From Ailurus styani (lineage: Eukaryota; Chordata; Mammalia; Carnivora; Ailuridae), in assembly GCA_002007465.1 (NCBI GenBank), contig LNAC01000003.1:14286203-14350202 (forward strand): a stretch of DNA of 64,000 bases. Reading direction: 5' to 3'. Shown in pieces: positions 47,030-59,130 of this stretch. How positions within the stretch are numbered: position 1 is the stretch's first letter; each line of letters opens with the position of its first letter. The translations under genes and the position numbers were made by a program. A model generated the notes under the pieces. The model ran no database searches. It worked only from the letters and a program-made list of their open reading frames with translations, and was not told where the DNA came from.

Positions 47030-49110
47030 AAAAGGGCATAGCACATACTACTTTTTAACTATTAAGAGTAGTATTTAACTCAAAATTAATTTGGGGATGG
47101 TTGTATTTTCTTCAAGCAGTATCATTCACTTAGTGTTCTTCATAATTACAATAAACATCACAATTCTAGGTAAAAACTGAGACCGTATCTTTAAAGAAAA
47201 TTATTTTATGTTTTATATTATTGAATAAAATCTGTCCTTGACAAAGAAAAAAGTTTTGTATAAATAGGATAATTAAAAAACAAAAACATATTCTCCTACA
47301 AATCTTTCACTTTTACCTCAAAATAATTTAGTCATGAAAATTATATAAGAATATAGAAATGTAATTATTTTAATAACTCCATTTTCACTGTTTCTAAAGT
47401 TAATATGATTTTACATAGAATCTTTGCTGTATTTCATTTTCAGTCCTATATTCTTTTAGATTAACTGCATATATAACTATTTACCTTAATCTTAGTAGTG
47501 ACTGTGCCACAGGTATGATTAGACAAATCATCTAATCAAGCATTGTCCTAGGCTCTGTTAAAGCATTAGGAAAAGACTCTCTTTTAATAGAGAAGGGACA
47601 AAAAGACAGATTATCCAATTATACCATGATTCATGCAACTTTCATCATTCTAATACATATTAGCATTGAGGTAGGTATATAGATCCTACTAGTGATAGGA
47701 AGTCACATAACTTTTAGGTGCCACTGTAAATATTTCATATTCTAACAGTGCGACTTTTCCTTATGTACGTTAATTTCTTTTTCTGTACCTGAAGCAAAAT
47801 TTTCATTGCTTCCTAAATAAGAGATATGAGAAAATACAATATAATGAGCAGCAAGCCTAGACAGGACTAAAGTTGACTAATGAAATGTTCTATAAAAGAT
47901 ATGTTTTCTTTAGTGGCCCAATTCTGCATGCTAAAATATTACTTTCATTCTGAGTTAGGGCCTATGAGATTAAACCACCTCTCTATAACAATATCAGTAA
48001 GTAATTTTTTTAGGCCACGTAGAGACAGATAAAACACTAATATATGATGATTAAACCTATATTAAATCATAAAAACAAATATAGTTTACTACACAATTAA
48101 AGCATAAATATATACATATATATATATATAGGTAAAATACTTACAGGTAGGTTTATCTTTAAGTCTCATGCAAGTGTATTTCTATCACAGTGGTTTTAGA
48201 ATACAGTAGGTTCTTTTCTGATATGTTAGGTTATAAGAAAAGCAGCAAAGTAAATATATCTTTTTGGAATGTCAATTGAGGAACATTATTCTGTTCAATT
48301 AGGGACTGTATTTCTGGAACATAAACTTTTGCAGAAAAATCTTCAATACTAAAATGAGGAACTGCTCTAAAGTATTATTAATTTCACATGGGTTTTTCAA
48401 CTTTTATTTTTAAGTACATAATACATTTATATAATACAAATTTCAAGAGATTTAAAAAAAATTGGGGGATCCTACTTTTATCCTTTGTCGCAGACTATAT
48501 TTTCAATGACGTTTCTATAGTGAACAATCTTAGAAGTTAAAGAGAGTGTCCCCTTTAGAAAAAAGAAGGGGCATGTTCATGCCATGATGAAAGATTTGGG
48601 TTTTCAAATCACAGGGCTCCTGAAGCTCAGTAGTCCTACCCTATAACACAAACCACTGCATGTACAAGTATCTAGCTGGGCCCACTGCATCACCTTCAAA
48701 GGGCTTTGAGGCAAGAGAAAATGACAGAAATATGCTGATGTACATGTTGCTTGCCTGACTTGAGACATAAAGTCCTTTATCCCTGACCTAAGATTTTGTC
48801 TTCTGTCAGCACTGATGAAATTGGAACAGGCTAACTTATTAGCTTGTTCGTAGGTTAAAATCTCAGAGCTTTCATAGGTCTTCACAATTTTGCAATAAGG
48901 ACAAAATGCCAGCAGATAGGGCTTACTGGGTAAGGAAATAAAAGGGCCCCCAACGGCAGTTCCAGGCCTACAAGAAGACTCTCCCTGATCTGGCTGTGAA
49001 TGCTCTGGTCTAAGTTGAGGGTGAGGAAGTTAAGGTGTGTGTCTCTCACTGTCTTAATTCTCCAGTGAAAGTTCAGAAACGGAGTTATGAGAATAGGCTT
49101 GACAGTGTGT
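47030..49110. other. Unannotated AT-rich sequence
   Basis: No clear repeat apart from a short TA run near 48112-48130. The 93-codon minus-strand frame at 48604-48885 shows no recognisable domain. Confidence 0.35.
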
Positions 49111-49220
49111 CTTGGGAGACACCTCGGTGGCTCAGTTGGTTAAACATCTGCCTTCAGCTCAGGTCATGATCCCAGGGTCCTGGGATCAAGTCCTGCATCA
49201 GGTCCTGCATCTTTTTGCTC
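49111..49220 (+). mobile_element. CAN-SINE, sense, 3'-truncated
   Basis: GGGAGACACCTCGGTGGCTC, TTGGTTAAACATCTGCCTTC, GGTCATGATCCCAGGGTCCT, then a short GGTCCTGCATC repeat and an end at ACAAAAAC without the CT-rich body. Confidence 0.85.
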
Positions 49221-49679
49221 AGTCACAAAAACAAAATGCTCCTTGTTCAACCACAAAAAACAAAATGAATTCAGAGACTTGCTTATGAGGGCAGAGCTGC
49301 TCTCTCCCTAAATATCTCCTGATTCCTCCCTCTCTCTCCACTTCGACTTAGCTGCTTTAAAGGGAAGGATAATCACAGTTGAGGCCTGTCTATCCCCAGG
49401 GAAGACTAAAGACCATATATAACCAACCATGCATGCTTGGAAACTTTGAGGAGAGGAGGAATTCAGACTTTTATGGCTCTGTTGGAAACCATCTCTAACC
49501 CAGCTCATCCCATAGCAGAATAAAAGGTGCTAATTTAGATAGGGAAAGAGAAGATAATCTGACCTTGTGTGTGAAGCCATTTGGATCAATTTCATTCACT
49601 TTTGTTGCTATACTAAAAACTCCAACAATTAAAAATAATGATGTTAATGTTATATATTATCAACATTGAATGTATTAGG

Positions 49680-49960
49680 TAAAAATATTTGCTATATTAA
49701 TGACCTCAATTAAATTTACTCATTCGGGGATGATTTCCTGGTTTCTAAAATAGCACATTGCTGGAGTTAAAAGGATACAGTATCTTAATACCTGGTACCA
49801 GTAGGCACTTAAATGACCTCTTGAACTGATCTGAAGTGAGATGAAGCAAATTCCATTAAAAGCTTCTTATTAATGGAGCTTACAATGGATTGGGAACTGA
49901 CAGAAATTAAACATCACACTGAATATATGTTAAAGTTCTCTGGCAGAGGAACTAAAAAAT
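49680..49960. promoter_or_regulatory. Possible conserved non-coding element
   Basis: A repeat-free block with GACCTCAATTAAATTTACTC, TTCTTATTAATGGAGCTTAC and AGAAATTAAACATCACACTG: several ATTAA/TTAAT homeodomain-type cores and no stop-free frame. Composition-based suggestion only. Confidence 0.2.
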
Positions 49961-50192
49961 CAGTAAATATTTAGCTGCAAAAGCAAGTAATTATCAAGGA
50001 GATGACAGAGGCATGGTTCTAGGAGAGCATTTGCTAGTCTTTAGAGTAAGTGAAATTTGAGAGAAAATAAATTTGAATGATGCCACCTCTATCCCCAACC
50101 ATCTAATATTCAATTTTCTACCTATAGCCACCAGCCTGAAATGCATCCTATGATCTGAAAACCACTTGATTTGGGCAATGTAATAGTATATA

Positions 50193-50683
50193 CAGCCATA
50201 TCTCATTTTATTGTGTTTCATTTTATTATACTTCATAGATACTGCATTTGTTTTTATAAACTGAACAATGGTTTGTGGCAATCTTGTGTTGAGCAAGTCT
50301 ATTCATGCCATTTTTCTAAACGAATTTGTTCACTTCATGTCTGCATCACATTCTGGTAATTCTCACAATATTTCAGACTTTTTCATGATGTTTATTATAC
50401 TGATCTATGATCAGTGATGATGACTCACCAAAAGCTCAGATGATGATTGGCATTTTTTTAAAAAAGTAATTTTTAATTAAGGTATGTGCATTTTCTTTTT
50501 AGACATGATGCTATTATATGACACACAAAAGAGACTGCATTATAATGTAAACATAATTTTTACTGGTACTGGAAAACCAAGGAATTGATTTGACTTGCTT
50601 TATTGTGATATTTGCTTTATTACGATAATTGCTTTATTGCAATGATCTGGAACCAAACCCAGAATATCTCTGAGGTATGCCTG
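50193..50683. mobile_element. Tigger1-derived non-autonomous DNA transposon
   Basis: The ends are inverted repeats typical of the pogo-like Tigger1 (left CAGCCATATCTCATTTTATT, right reading CAGGCATACCTCAGAGATAT on the other strand) and are bounded by TA on both sides (50191-50192, 50684-50685), the target duplication of Tc1/mariner elements. Internal words such as GGTTTGTGGCAATCTTGTGT and GTTGAGCAAGTCTATTCATG match the outer parts of Tigger1. The transposase region is deleted. Confidence 0.92.
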
Positions 50684-50699
50684 TATTGCAGGGATACCA

Positions 50700-52220
50700 T
50701 AGTTTAGGGTAAATTACCTCACAGATTTTTCATAGTATTCACAAGCGATTTTCATGAAACAGCCTGGAGAAGGTGAGCTCTGTGTGAAGCAACATAAACA
50801 GATATCTACTTTTCCCTGAAATATTAAATTCTTAAGAACTAGAATTTTCAGAAAACTCGTGTATAAAGTAGGTGGGAAAATTAAAATAATTAATGGGATA
50901 CAAGGAAAAATTTTTTAAATGCACTTCAAATGTCTACTAGATGATTCAGAAATCAGGATATTTTGTCTCCTCATATACATTGAGTTGTTGAAGTCACAGA
51001 TATTTTGAATTAGTCAAAATAAGAGAAGCCAAAACTTGTTCCATATGTTGAGCTATTTAACTACAGAAAATAAATTTTTCCTAAATTCCCTAAATATCTA
51101 GGGGGAAAAAAAAGAAAAAACAAAACTTAAGGATTTGTTTTATTTGCCTACTGAGGTATCACATATGATTATTAATATAGTTCCAATAAAAGTCAGATTT
51201 CTTCTAGGATTATTCACAAAGAGTTTCACAGAGTTTTGTTTTCTTTTGTTATGAAGTACCAACTCTTTTGATTCTGAAACTTTTCTAGTCCAGCTAGTTT
51301 GTCTTTGGGTGGCAAGAGGGAGGAATGACTTCTCTGGAGACTCTCAGCACTGGCATTGGCTAGAATTAGGAGCTAATTAGGTCTGTAAAGATTTAACAGT
51401 GAAATCACTCTTTCCCAGCAGTTAGGCTCAACCTTGGGAAAGGGTGTAGGTCAGTTCTTAATTTAAGCAGAGTGGGTAGCTCTTCCCTAATGTGTTACAA
51501 CATTTGTATGCTCCTAAAGTTAAATGTTGGGTTTATTAATTGGGAAGAGCTTTAAGAGGCAATGCCGCGGTTTGCAATGTGAACTTTCCAGGCTTCTGCT
51601 CACCTCAAAGTCCACTGGGACATTTTTAGAATATAAGTGAATTCTGCAGTTATGCTACACTGACCAAACACTATAAAAATTGAAGATTAACTTAAGTCAT
51701 CTGCAGCATAAGAAACTTTACATTAAGTTAATAAGCAATAAAAATAAGTTTAACTTCTAACATTTTCTGTTTGGGGCAAGAATTTTCAGTCTGCATGAAT
51801 TTTTCCTAAATATTAAAAATTAGCAGACTTATGGAATGCAAGTTAATTATTCATTATAACATCTAACATATGATTGAAAGATATAACTCCATTTTGAGGA
51901 TTTAGATGAATATTGTTATTATCTTCTCAAAATACTTAAATATAAACATTTGAGACCCAATTTTTATTTCTCAATGTTACATTTAATAGCTAGCACCTTG
52001 GCCTCCATTATAAATTAGATTGTGTAATGTAAAACAATTAGCGCTTACAAGTCATGAAGCAAATTCTGATGCACAGGTAAACATTTTACATAAGCAATAA
52101 GTTCTCATTATCTTAATCATAACTTAACCATCCCATTCGTCCAGTCAGACCATATCAATCTCCCTTAGAAATAGCAGTACAATTATCTTAAGAATATGTT
52201 TGAATTATCTATCTTCCTCA
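50700..52220. other. Unannotated sequence; enhancer-like patch at 51990-52140
   Basis: AT-rich with no clear repeat. 51990-52140 holds AATTAGCGCTTACAAGTCAT and ATGCACAGGTAAACATTTTA in a repeat-free context, which looks like constrained sequence but is unproven. Confidence 0.3.
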
Positions 52221-52224
52221 ATAG

Positions 52225-52345
52225 ATTTCAGGCACCTTGAGGAGAAGGATCATCATATTCAACTTGTACAATGTTGGTTCTCCAGTACATAGTGCAGTCT
52301 CTGGAGCCAAATGGGCATTTAATAACTCTTTGATGAATTAAGTTA
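52225..52345 (+). mobile_element. L2 LINE 3' end (ancient)
   Basis: GCACCTTGAGGAGAAGGATC, TTCTCCAGTACATAGTGCAG and GGGCATTTAATAACTCTTTG match in order the terminal part of L2 elements. Strongly diverged. Confidence 0.7.
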
Positions 52346-53045
52346 AACAGAGAAATGGAAGCAGCCCAATGAGAGGATTAAGAGACAATGTATTTTTCTA
52401 GTGCAGTCCTCTTCTAAGCCAAGACCATTTGTGCTGATTAACTCCTGCTTCTGAGCTTTGGGCCATTGCGTACTTTGGTATTAAGTCAGAGCTAAATATT
52501 TCCTTAAGCCACAACTGTAAGAATCCTTCTTGAATGTTATCTATTTGAATTTCATCTGGGTAATATTTAGACATTGTTTTTTCTGTTAATCTATCATCTA
52601 CTAATATTACCCAAATTTTATGTGTTATAGAAAAAAAATCTGACTTGAACTTTCTCTAAAGTATAGAGTAGTACTGGTTGATAGAGATCATAATATTTCT
52701 AAATAATTTTGCTCCTAAGGACATTATTAAAAAATTGTTAATCACATTCTCAAACACTAATTGGAGTAGAACTGGATAACTCACTTATTTTATCATTTTC
52801 TAAATCTGACCTTCATTATCTGCAATTCACTTAAACTTCCATTTCACTTCATTGTTATATATATGTATTAAATTTTGACAATTAATATCAGCAAAATGCC
52901 ATTTACAGATATGTTCAACTTTCTCCACTATTCCTTTCATTAAACGTATGGTTAGTGTTACTATTATAATTTCCAACTGACATTTAAGTATAAGGGATCA
53001 AGCAACTTATTAAAACTTTTGCCATAAAATCTTCACTCTGTGTGG

Positions 53046-53046
<1 letters not shown>

Positions 53047-53080
<34 letters not shown>
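53047..53080. repeat. (GT)n microsatellite
   Basis: About 17 GT units, uninterrupted, at the start of a chance ORF. Confidence 0.95.
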
Positions 53081-53081
<1 letters not shown>

Positions 53082-53229
53082 ATGTGGTATGTGAAATATA
53101 CCAGTATAGGACTTCATTTCTGGAAGGTCCTATCTTATTCTGGTCAATTTTATTCCCCTCACTTTCTAATTATCAAATTATCCTTCTGTTTTCTCAAGAA
53201 TGTTTCCAAGATGTGACAAAATCATTGTT

Positions 53230-53362
53230 CTCTGATATAATGTGTTAGAGGTGCTAATTATCACTACAATGGCAATCACCTTACAATATATAAATCTTTA
53301 AATTAATATGTTGTGCACCTTAAATTTAGGCAGTGTTATGTGTCAAATATAATTCAAAAAAA
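53230..53362 (+). mobile_element. Old L1 3' terminus
   Basis: CAATCACCTTACAATATATA, TATGTTGTGCACCTTAAATT and GTGTCAAATATAATTCAAAA are the order seen at the end of many old L1 3' UTRs, followed by an A-rich remnant tail. 5'-truncated. Confidence 0.72.
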
Positions 53363-53699
53363 AGTGGAAAAATTATTGTAATCTGATATAATTGAACAAA
53401 ATCCTGCTGACTTTTTTTATAGTCAATATTTTGCCCTTTTACTCTCATGAATCTGTCATAATTGGTAAAATAATGCATACCATCTTCTTCTGGAAGCACT
53501 CATTTTATCAAACCTAATTAGTGCACTCTCTCTGGTACTTTAGATAGAAAGGAGAGCTCAAATGAGTAAGTACCTCCATTGTTCATTCTTATCCCTGTCA
53601 GGGAGTGCTCGTTAGGTGTCTCCAGGTATTTCTGAAGTTTGTGTCTCTAGGTAATCCCAAAACAAATGAGGAGAAAATAAGAGAAAGAGGTAGTCATTC

Positions 53700-53815
53700 A
53701 ATTAATCAAATAGTTCTTGAACTCCTACTCTGGGCCTGGTAATATTCTAGACTATAGGAATACCTCAGTGAACAAAAGAGATAAAACTTAGCCCTCATGA
53801 AGCTTTTTCTATATG
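53700..53815 (+). mobile_element. Ancient LINE fragment (L2-like)
   Basis: ATAGTTCTTGAACTCCTACT, GGCCTGGTAATATTCTAGAC, AACAAAAGAGATAAAACTTA and GCCCTCATGAAGC follow a widespread ancient mammalian repeat (TTGAGCxCCTACT…GAACAAAxCAGA order). Family name uncertain. Confidence 0.6.
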
Positions 53816-53862
53816 CTATGAGGGCCAGTAAAACTTCCTCTGATAATGGAAACGGTCTATAT

Positions 53863-53955
53863 CTGCACTTTCAATACAGGAGCTAGCCACTAGCCACATA
53901 TGGTTATTGAGCACTTAAAATGTGGCTAGTGTGACTAAATCTTAACTTTCTACTT
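53863..53955. mobile_element. hAT-type DNA transposon fragment
   Basis: AGCTAGCCACTAGCCACATA with TGGTTATTGAGCACTTAAAA and TGTGGCTAGTG forms an internally inverted, diagnostic block of a Charlie-related mammalian MITE. Only about 90 bp remain. Confidence 0.6.
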
Positions 53956-54234
53956 CTATTTAATTTTAAGAAAATTAAACTTCAATCTGTGTCTAGTACT
54001 GCACAGCATGACCCTATAGTTTGTATGTGTCTTTGTGAGGGTGGAGGGTATGAAGCAAGGCAAGTTGGGTGGACAGGGCATAAGAAAATGAAAATGAATG
54101 AGACCCCTTCCTTCAGACTTCTTAGTTCTTTTTAAGACTGAAAGTCTGGTTAAAATGACTCTGAAAGCCACAAGATATATGAGTCCCTGAAATACATAAT
54201 TAAGCTGCAAAATGGTCTTTTTATTGATAGGCAA

Positions 54235-54560
54235 TCATGTTGATGTGACAATTAACGCCTGAACACTAGTTAATGTCCACATAGGGAAGAATAATTACAA
54301 AAAGTCATTAATTAGGGTCTATTTACTATTCCATTGTCAAAACTAATTGCCTGGAGTAAGATGTTCTCCCTTGATTAATGGCTTTATAAGTGCAAGGCCA
54401 AATCTACGAAGGCTACTGTTCCCCAGGAAAAGTGCTTAAGGTGCTGGTAGCAGCTAATACCAGGCAACAACCATCACCTGTGCTTTGGCAGCCCAGGCCA
54501 GACTTCAGTGTTAATTTCAAGACAGTTAATTGAGTTTAGGACATTCAATAAGTGATACAC
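54235..54560. promoter_or_regulatory. Candidate enhancer: clustered homeodomain cores
   Basis: A repeat-free 325-bp block with many TAAT/ATTA cores in distinct contexts (ACAATTAACGCC, AGAATAATTACAA, GTCATTAATTAGGG, AACTAATTGCC, TTGATTAATGG, ACAGTTAATTGAG) and a CACCTG E-box. There is no open frame of note on either strand. Dense TAAT sites in a repeat-free island are typical of homeodomain-responsive conserved elements, but AT-rich DNA also yields such cores by chance. Confidence 0.35.
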
Positions 54561-54792
54561 CTATCTCAATAGGTGGTATACCATATACCACTTTTTCTAT
54601 AAAGATGCAACCCTTTCCAAAACTAGAGCCTTCTGTTCTTGAAGTCTTGCTTTTATTTTGGAAACTTCAGCCAATATGTAATATGGAGTTATGGTGAAAC
54701 ACCTAAGTTCCTCTTGGTACAGACTGCCGTGTGTGTTCACTACCCTATTCAGTGATCTGTCTTCCTTAATTCAACCTTAGATTTTTGGTGGG

Positions 54793-56752
54793 TTTATTTT
54801 TTTTGTTTTGTTTTATTTTGTTTTGGATTTTGTTGTTGTTGTTCTTTCAAATTCACCCTTTTAATAAAAGGTACCAATACTCAAATGAATGATCTGATAA
54901 ACACATACATAACCAAAGTAAAAAAGGTGAAAGTAACTATAGTGAGATGATCTTCCAAAAAACCATCCTATCAAGCATGCTAGGAGTCTGAGCCAAAGAA
55001 ACATCATCATTTAGCTCATTCTTCGGCCCACCCACTCACACTTCCTTTGATCTACCTTCAAACCCAGCTAACTTTAGTAATCCCTCTGGGGGAGGTTCCA
55101 TATTAGCCCCAGGGCTCACCAGCACCTCAGGAAACAGACGGATATGTGAAAAAGCCAACAGCTGTACCACACGGCTGATGGTGGTGAAGGTGCAGTGCTC
55201 TGTGCTTCCTGATAGAGAAGGACGTGGGTGCTGACCGGCTAAGGAGAGCTGTGCCGGCAGCGGCAGTCACCGCTGTCTCTCAGCCCTGCCACTACCGACT
55301 GCAAAACACCAGCAGGTTTGGGATGACACCCAGGAAAACTTAGCAGTGCCAGACAGATGACAGATACAACTCACAGGACCTCACAGAAGTAGAAGGTCAC
55401 TAAAAACAAAGAGCACAGGGTTATTTTCCTGACCCATGGTTTTGTTAGAAAGATAAGAAAAGGAACTTCACACTGTCCACTAAAGCTTACTCTTGGCTTT
55501 GCCTGCCCTGAGCTTCCTACCTTCCTAGTCTCAGGGATTGTAAAGGTGAGGTGAGGACAGCTGAGGGCAGGCACTAGCCACCAGGAACAGCTTCTCTTTA
55601 CCCTGTTCCACTTGGAGGATGGTTTTAGTATTGAGGTTACTCATTTTTAAACGTTTTCACTTGCACACGCTTAAAGCTGTAGTTGCAGCCCTAACAGGTG
55701 AACATCTACCCAATTCTTCTGTCCGTCTGCCAGAAAAGAGGCAGAACAGCTAAAATTGAGTAGCAGTGCTTCCAGGGACAAGTTAAAGGAATGCGCTGAA
55801 ATGCCATCCGGAAAGGCATTTAGGGCGTTCATTCTGCAGAGACCCAAAACAGACTAGACATTTGCAGGAAATGTCACTCTGATTCACCCAGACACTGCCA
55901 GTGGTGGAGCATTTACCCAATCCTAAAATTAGCAACTGATACTCATATAAATCTTACTACAATCTGATTGCAGTTAACTCTACCTCAGACTAAAATAAAA
56001 CCACAAGTAGTGCTGCATGTAAAAAACCAAAGGGAAAGAAAAGTATAACATAGCCAGAACATCGAACTTGGTGTCGTACCCCTGGAGGGCCGCTGGGGAG
56101 GAAAGTCTTCAGGGGAAGAGTGTAAGAATGCTTTGAACCTTTCCCCCCATTTGAATTATTCCTGCAGTTCTTTAAGTTATTCTCTTGATTGATAGAACAA
56201 AATATAGCCAGATGCTCAGTTTTTTGATAGATCTGATGCTAGGCCATAGAATTCCTCAATAGCTTGGGCATCTCTTTTCTCTACAATGTCATCATCAAAC
56301 CAAAGCCCGAAGCCATGACTCTTCACAATAGTAATATAATGCCCACAATGAGGACCACTGCCACAGTGAACCTCCTCGGCCACCAAGGGGTACATGCGGT
56401 CCAGGTTCACGGCGTTGCTGGAAGTGCTGAAGAGCCAGAGTGCCAGCGAGACCACCTGGTGAGGCAGCTTGCTGCACCTGTGGAGCTGCTCCATGTACTT
56501 GAACCGCTTTAGGTGCAGGGCCAAAATCATGGGCAGTTTTTTCACCCTCATCCTTTCTGGGCCTCTTGTTCGCTGCAGCATGCTTCACAATAATATGTCT
56601 GTTCGCGACACAGTGTTTCGGTGTTGCTGAAGTCTCTCAGACAGCGGGTAATAGATGTATTCTGCTCCACATCAACAAAAAGGTCAAGAAAATCTTCATC
56701 TTTACCCTTGCCCATATTACAGATGGAGGCGATGTTTCAGACAGTCATTAGT
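54793..56752 (-). pseudogene. Processed pseudogene of ubiquitin-specific peptidase USP46
   Basis: Minus-strand, intronless copy of the C-terminal part of USP46, a C19-family deubiquitinase that acts with WDR48/WDR20. Visible peptides: [59 protein letters not shown] and [13 protein letters not shown] (His-box region). [13 protein letters not shown] and [10 protein letters not shown] favour USP46 over its paralogue USP12. Breaks: a one-base deletion at 56552-56556, which shifts the frame before MRVKK; TGA at 56216-56218 in place of a Ser codon; and many substitutions. The natural stop is at 56177-56179. A long 3' UTR follows to an ATTAAA-type signal and a T-rich stretch (54793-54846, reverse of the poly-A tail). 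The 5' part, including the Cys box, is missing. It cannot give an active enzyme. Confidence 0.88.
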
Positions 56753-56759
56753 CTAAAGG

Positions 56760-57567
56760 TTACTGCGATCCCGCCTGCCGTCTTTATAAGGTGGAAACAG
56801 GACGGTCCACGGTGCAGTGCTGGCAGGCAGGTGGCCTGGGTCTGGCTGGCAGTTTGGCCCAGAGAGGGAGGCCGGGGGCAGGTTTGTTTTTTTTTTAGAA
56901 TCCAGAATGCACATATTTACTGGGTCCTTGGTAACCAAGGGCAAAACAGTCTAGCAGTAAAGCTAGATGGTTTCTCTGGCCTCTCCAGTTGTAATTCCTA
57001 TACCCCTCCTCTCAGCTTCCAAAACTTATTCATTCCTCTTCCAAGCTTATTCATTCCATGAAACAACTTGAGGGTTGAGAAAAGTATCCAGTGATGGCAA
57101 ATCTTTCCCAGTCCAGGAATTCAGTACAAACTGGTAGAATTAAATGAGTAAATGAATGAACAATTGAATCCCATGAGGAAATAAAAGCACATTTGAATCT
57201 CCCACACTTTGTATTTGTAACAAAATTGAAGCTTAATGAATAACTTCATATAATTTTGTTCTCATCAACATATTAGTAAAATGAACAGAGCCCTAATGCA
57301 ACGGTTAAAAATGGCATTCCCCTGATGAGAGTAAGTGCTACCATTCAGTATTTTATTCTGAACTACTTACTGTTTATTAGTGGTTTGTAACTGTGGCATG
57401 AAAATACATATAGAACCCCTTGCCAGGGGGAGGTCATGACCACCACATTTCAGAATAATTTACTAAACCATTATGCATTATGTTAGTGTCCCACGACAAT
57501 AAAATGGAAAATATTAAATACAATTAATACAATAGAATGCTATTGTTTTCCATTCATTTCCATATAT

Positions 57568-57604
<37 letters not shown>

Positions 57605-58190
57605 GCATATGTGTATATACACATATGTCTGTGTGTATATAAGAGGGAAACCAGAATGAGTGCAAAGAGAATTTTCCACATTCCTTGCACCACTTTTTTT
57701 TTTTTTTAACCATTTCAGGACTTCCAAAAGTCACCAGGACAGAATTAGATATGTAAGAAATTGGCTAGAAAACACCGGGGGAGAGAGAGTAAGGCCTCTG
57801 AGTGAAAGCTGATATGAAACCTGAATGTACAACAACTAAAGGCTGTCAGATAACCAGACTCTACCACAGGGTTTCTGTGTCAAGGAGGTCTGAGCAAATG
57901 TCCTGTGGCAGCTGCTACAACCACCAACCACCCTAACAAGATGAAAGGTACAACCATCATTATAAAGTATTCCCCCTTATAATATTTCAGTGACTATCAT
58001 TATAAAATCCTGTGTTAGAACTGTTCTAGATTAAAGGACTAAAAAGACATAATAAAATATAATACATCTTCCTTGTATGGATGCTGGTCTTAAAACAGTA
58101 TAAAATAAAATAGTTATAAAATATATTTTGGGGAGAGTTGGTAATATCTGAATATGGACTAGTAGTAATATCTGAATATGGACTGAATAT
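56760..58190. other. Unannotated sequence; CT/TA microsatellite at 57570
   Basis: 56760-56880 is GC-rich (GGTGGCCTGGGTCTGGCTGG); it may be the flank of the pseudogene or its unrecognised upstream part. (CT)n(TA)n at about 57570-57605. Frames of 63-64 codons are chance. Confidence 0.35.
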
Positions 58191-58204
58191 GGAATAGTAG
58201 AAGA

Positions 58205-58392
58205 TTTTATTTATTTATTTATTTGACAGAGAGAGAGAGAGATCACAAGTAGGCAGAGAGGCAGACAGAGAGAGAGAGGGAAGCAGTCTCCTGCTGAGCA
58301 GAGTGCCCGATGCGGAACTCAATCCCAAGACCCTGAGATCATGACCTGAGCCAAAGGCAGAGGCTTAACCCACTGAGCCACCCAGGTGCCCT
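58205..58392 (-). mobile_element. CAN-SINE, antisense
   Basis: AAGATTTTATTTATTTATTT tail on the left and reverse head GAGCCACCCAGGTGCCCT on the right. Flanked by GAATAGTAG (58192-58200 and 58393-58401). Upstream the phrase GTAATATCTGAATATGGACT occurs twice at 58141-58183, a small local duplication. Confidence 0.93.
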
Positions 58393-58703
58393 GAATAGTA
58401 GATGATTTTAGGAAAATATTTTAAACTTTCAGATGATCTAATAGTCTTATGATTATATAGGAGATTTGCAAATTTATTATAGATGTATACTGTGATATTT
58501 AAAGATAAAACACCATACCTTTACTTATAAATACAGTGATAACAAAAAAGTAGCAAAAAGTCCAATGTTAATAGGTGTTAAATAGGTTTAAGTATATATC
58601 TGTCTATTAAATATTTTTTTACTGTAATATGAGTTTGGATATTTCACAGTTAAGATTTTAAAGAAAAATATGAGCCAGTGTCTTTCTTTTAAAACATACT
58701 CTA

Positions 58704-58900
58704 GGGGTGCCTGGGTGGCTCAGTTGGTTGAGCATCTGACCCTCAGTTTTGGCTCAGGTCATGATCTCCGGGTCGTGAGATGGAGCCTCCAAGTGGGACT
58801 CTGTGCTAAGCATGGAGCCTCCTTGGGATTCTCTCTCTTCCCCTCACTCTGCCCCTCTACCCCCATGCATGCCTGCGCAGCCTCTGTCTCTAAAAAAAAA
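58704..58900 (+). mobile_element. CAN-SINE, sense, old subfamily
   Basis: GGGGTGCCTGGGTGGCTCAG, TTGGTTGAGCATCTGACCCT and CCCATGCATGCCTGCGCAGC, then TCTCTAAAAAAAAA without the AAATAAAT tail. The 89-codon ORF is a translated SINE. Confidence 0.92.
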
Positions 58901-58958
58901 ACAAATTCTAATCAAAAGAAGAGATATAATAACCAATGAAACAAAATGTTATTACTCA

Positions 58959-59130
58959 GGACACCTGGGTGGCTCAGTTGCTTACGTGGCTGCCTGTGAC
59001 TGAGGTCATGATCCCAGGGTCTTAGAATTAAGTCTCGCATTGAGCTTCCTGCTCAGCAGGGAGCCTGCTACTCTCTCTGTCTGATGCTTCCCCTACTTTT
59101 GCGCTCTCTCTGGCAAATAAATAAAATCTT
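58959..59130 (+). mobile_element. CAN-SINE, sense, split by the L1
   Basis: ACACCTGGGTGGCTCAGTTG to CAAATAAATAAAATCTT. Its tail was the target of the large L1 insertion: the words ATAAAATCTTTTTTTA at 59121-59136 recur at 62356-62371, where the tail and original flank resume. Confidence 0.93.

Noticed and set aside
48604..48885. 93-codon minus-strand ORF
   Set aside because: No domain recognised, no splice or promoter context, within chance length for six frames over 64 kb.
56621..57061. 146-codon plus-strand ORF over the USP46 copy
   Set aside because: Antisense shadow of the minus-strand pseudogene, extended into flanking sequence; no motif.
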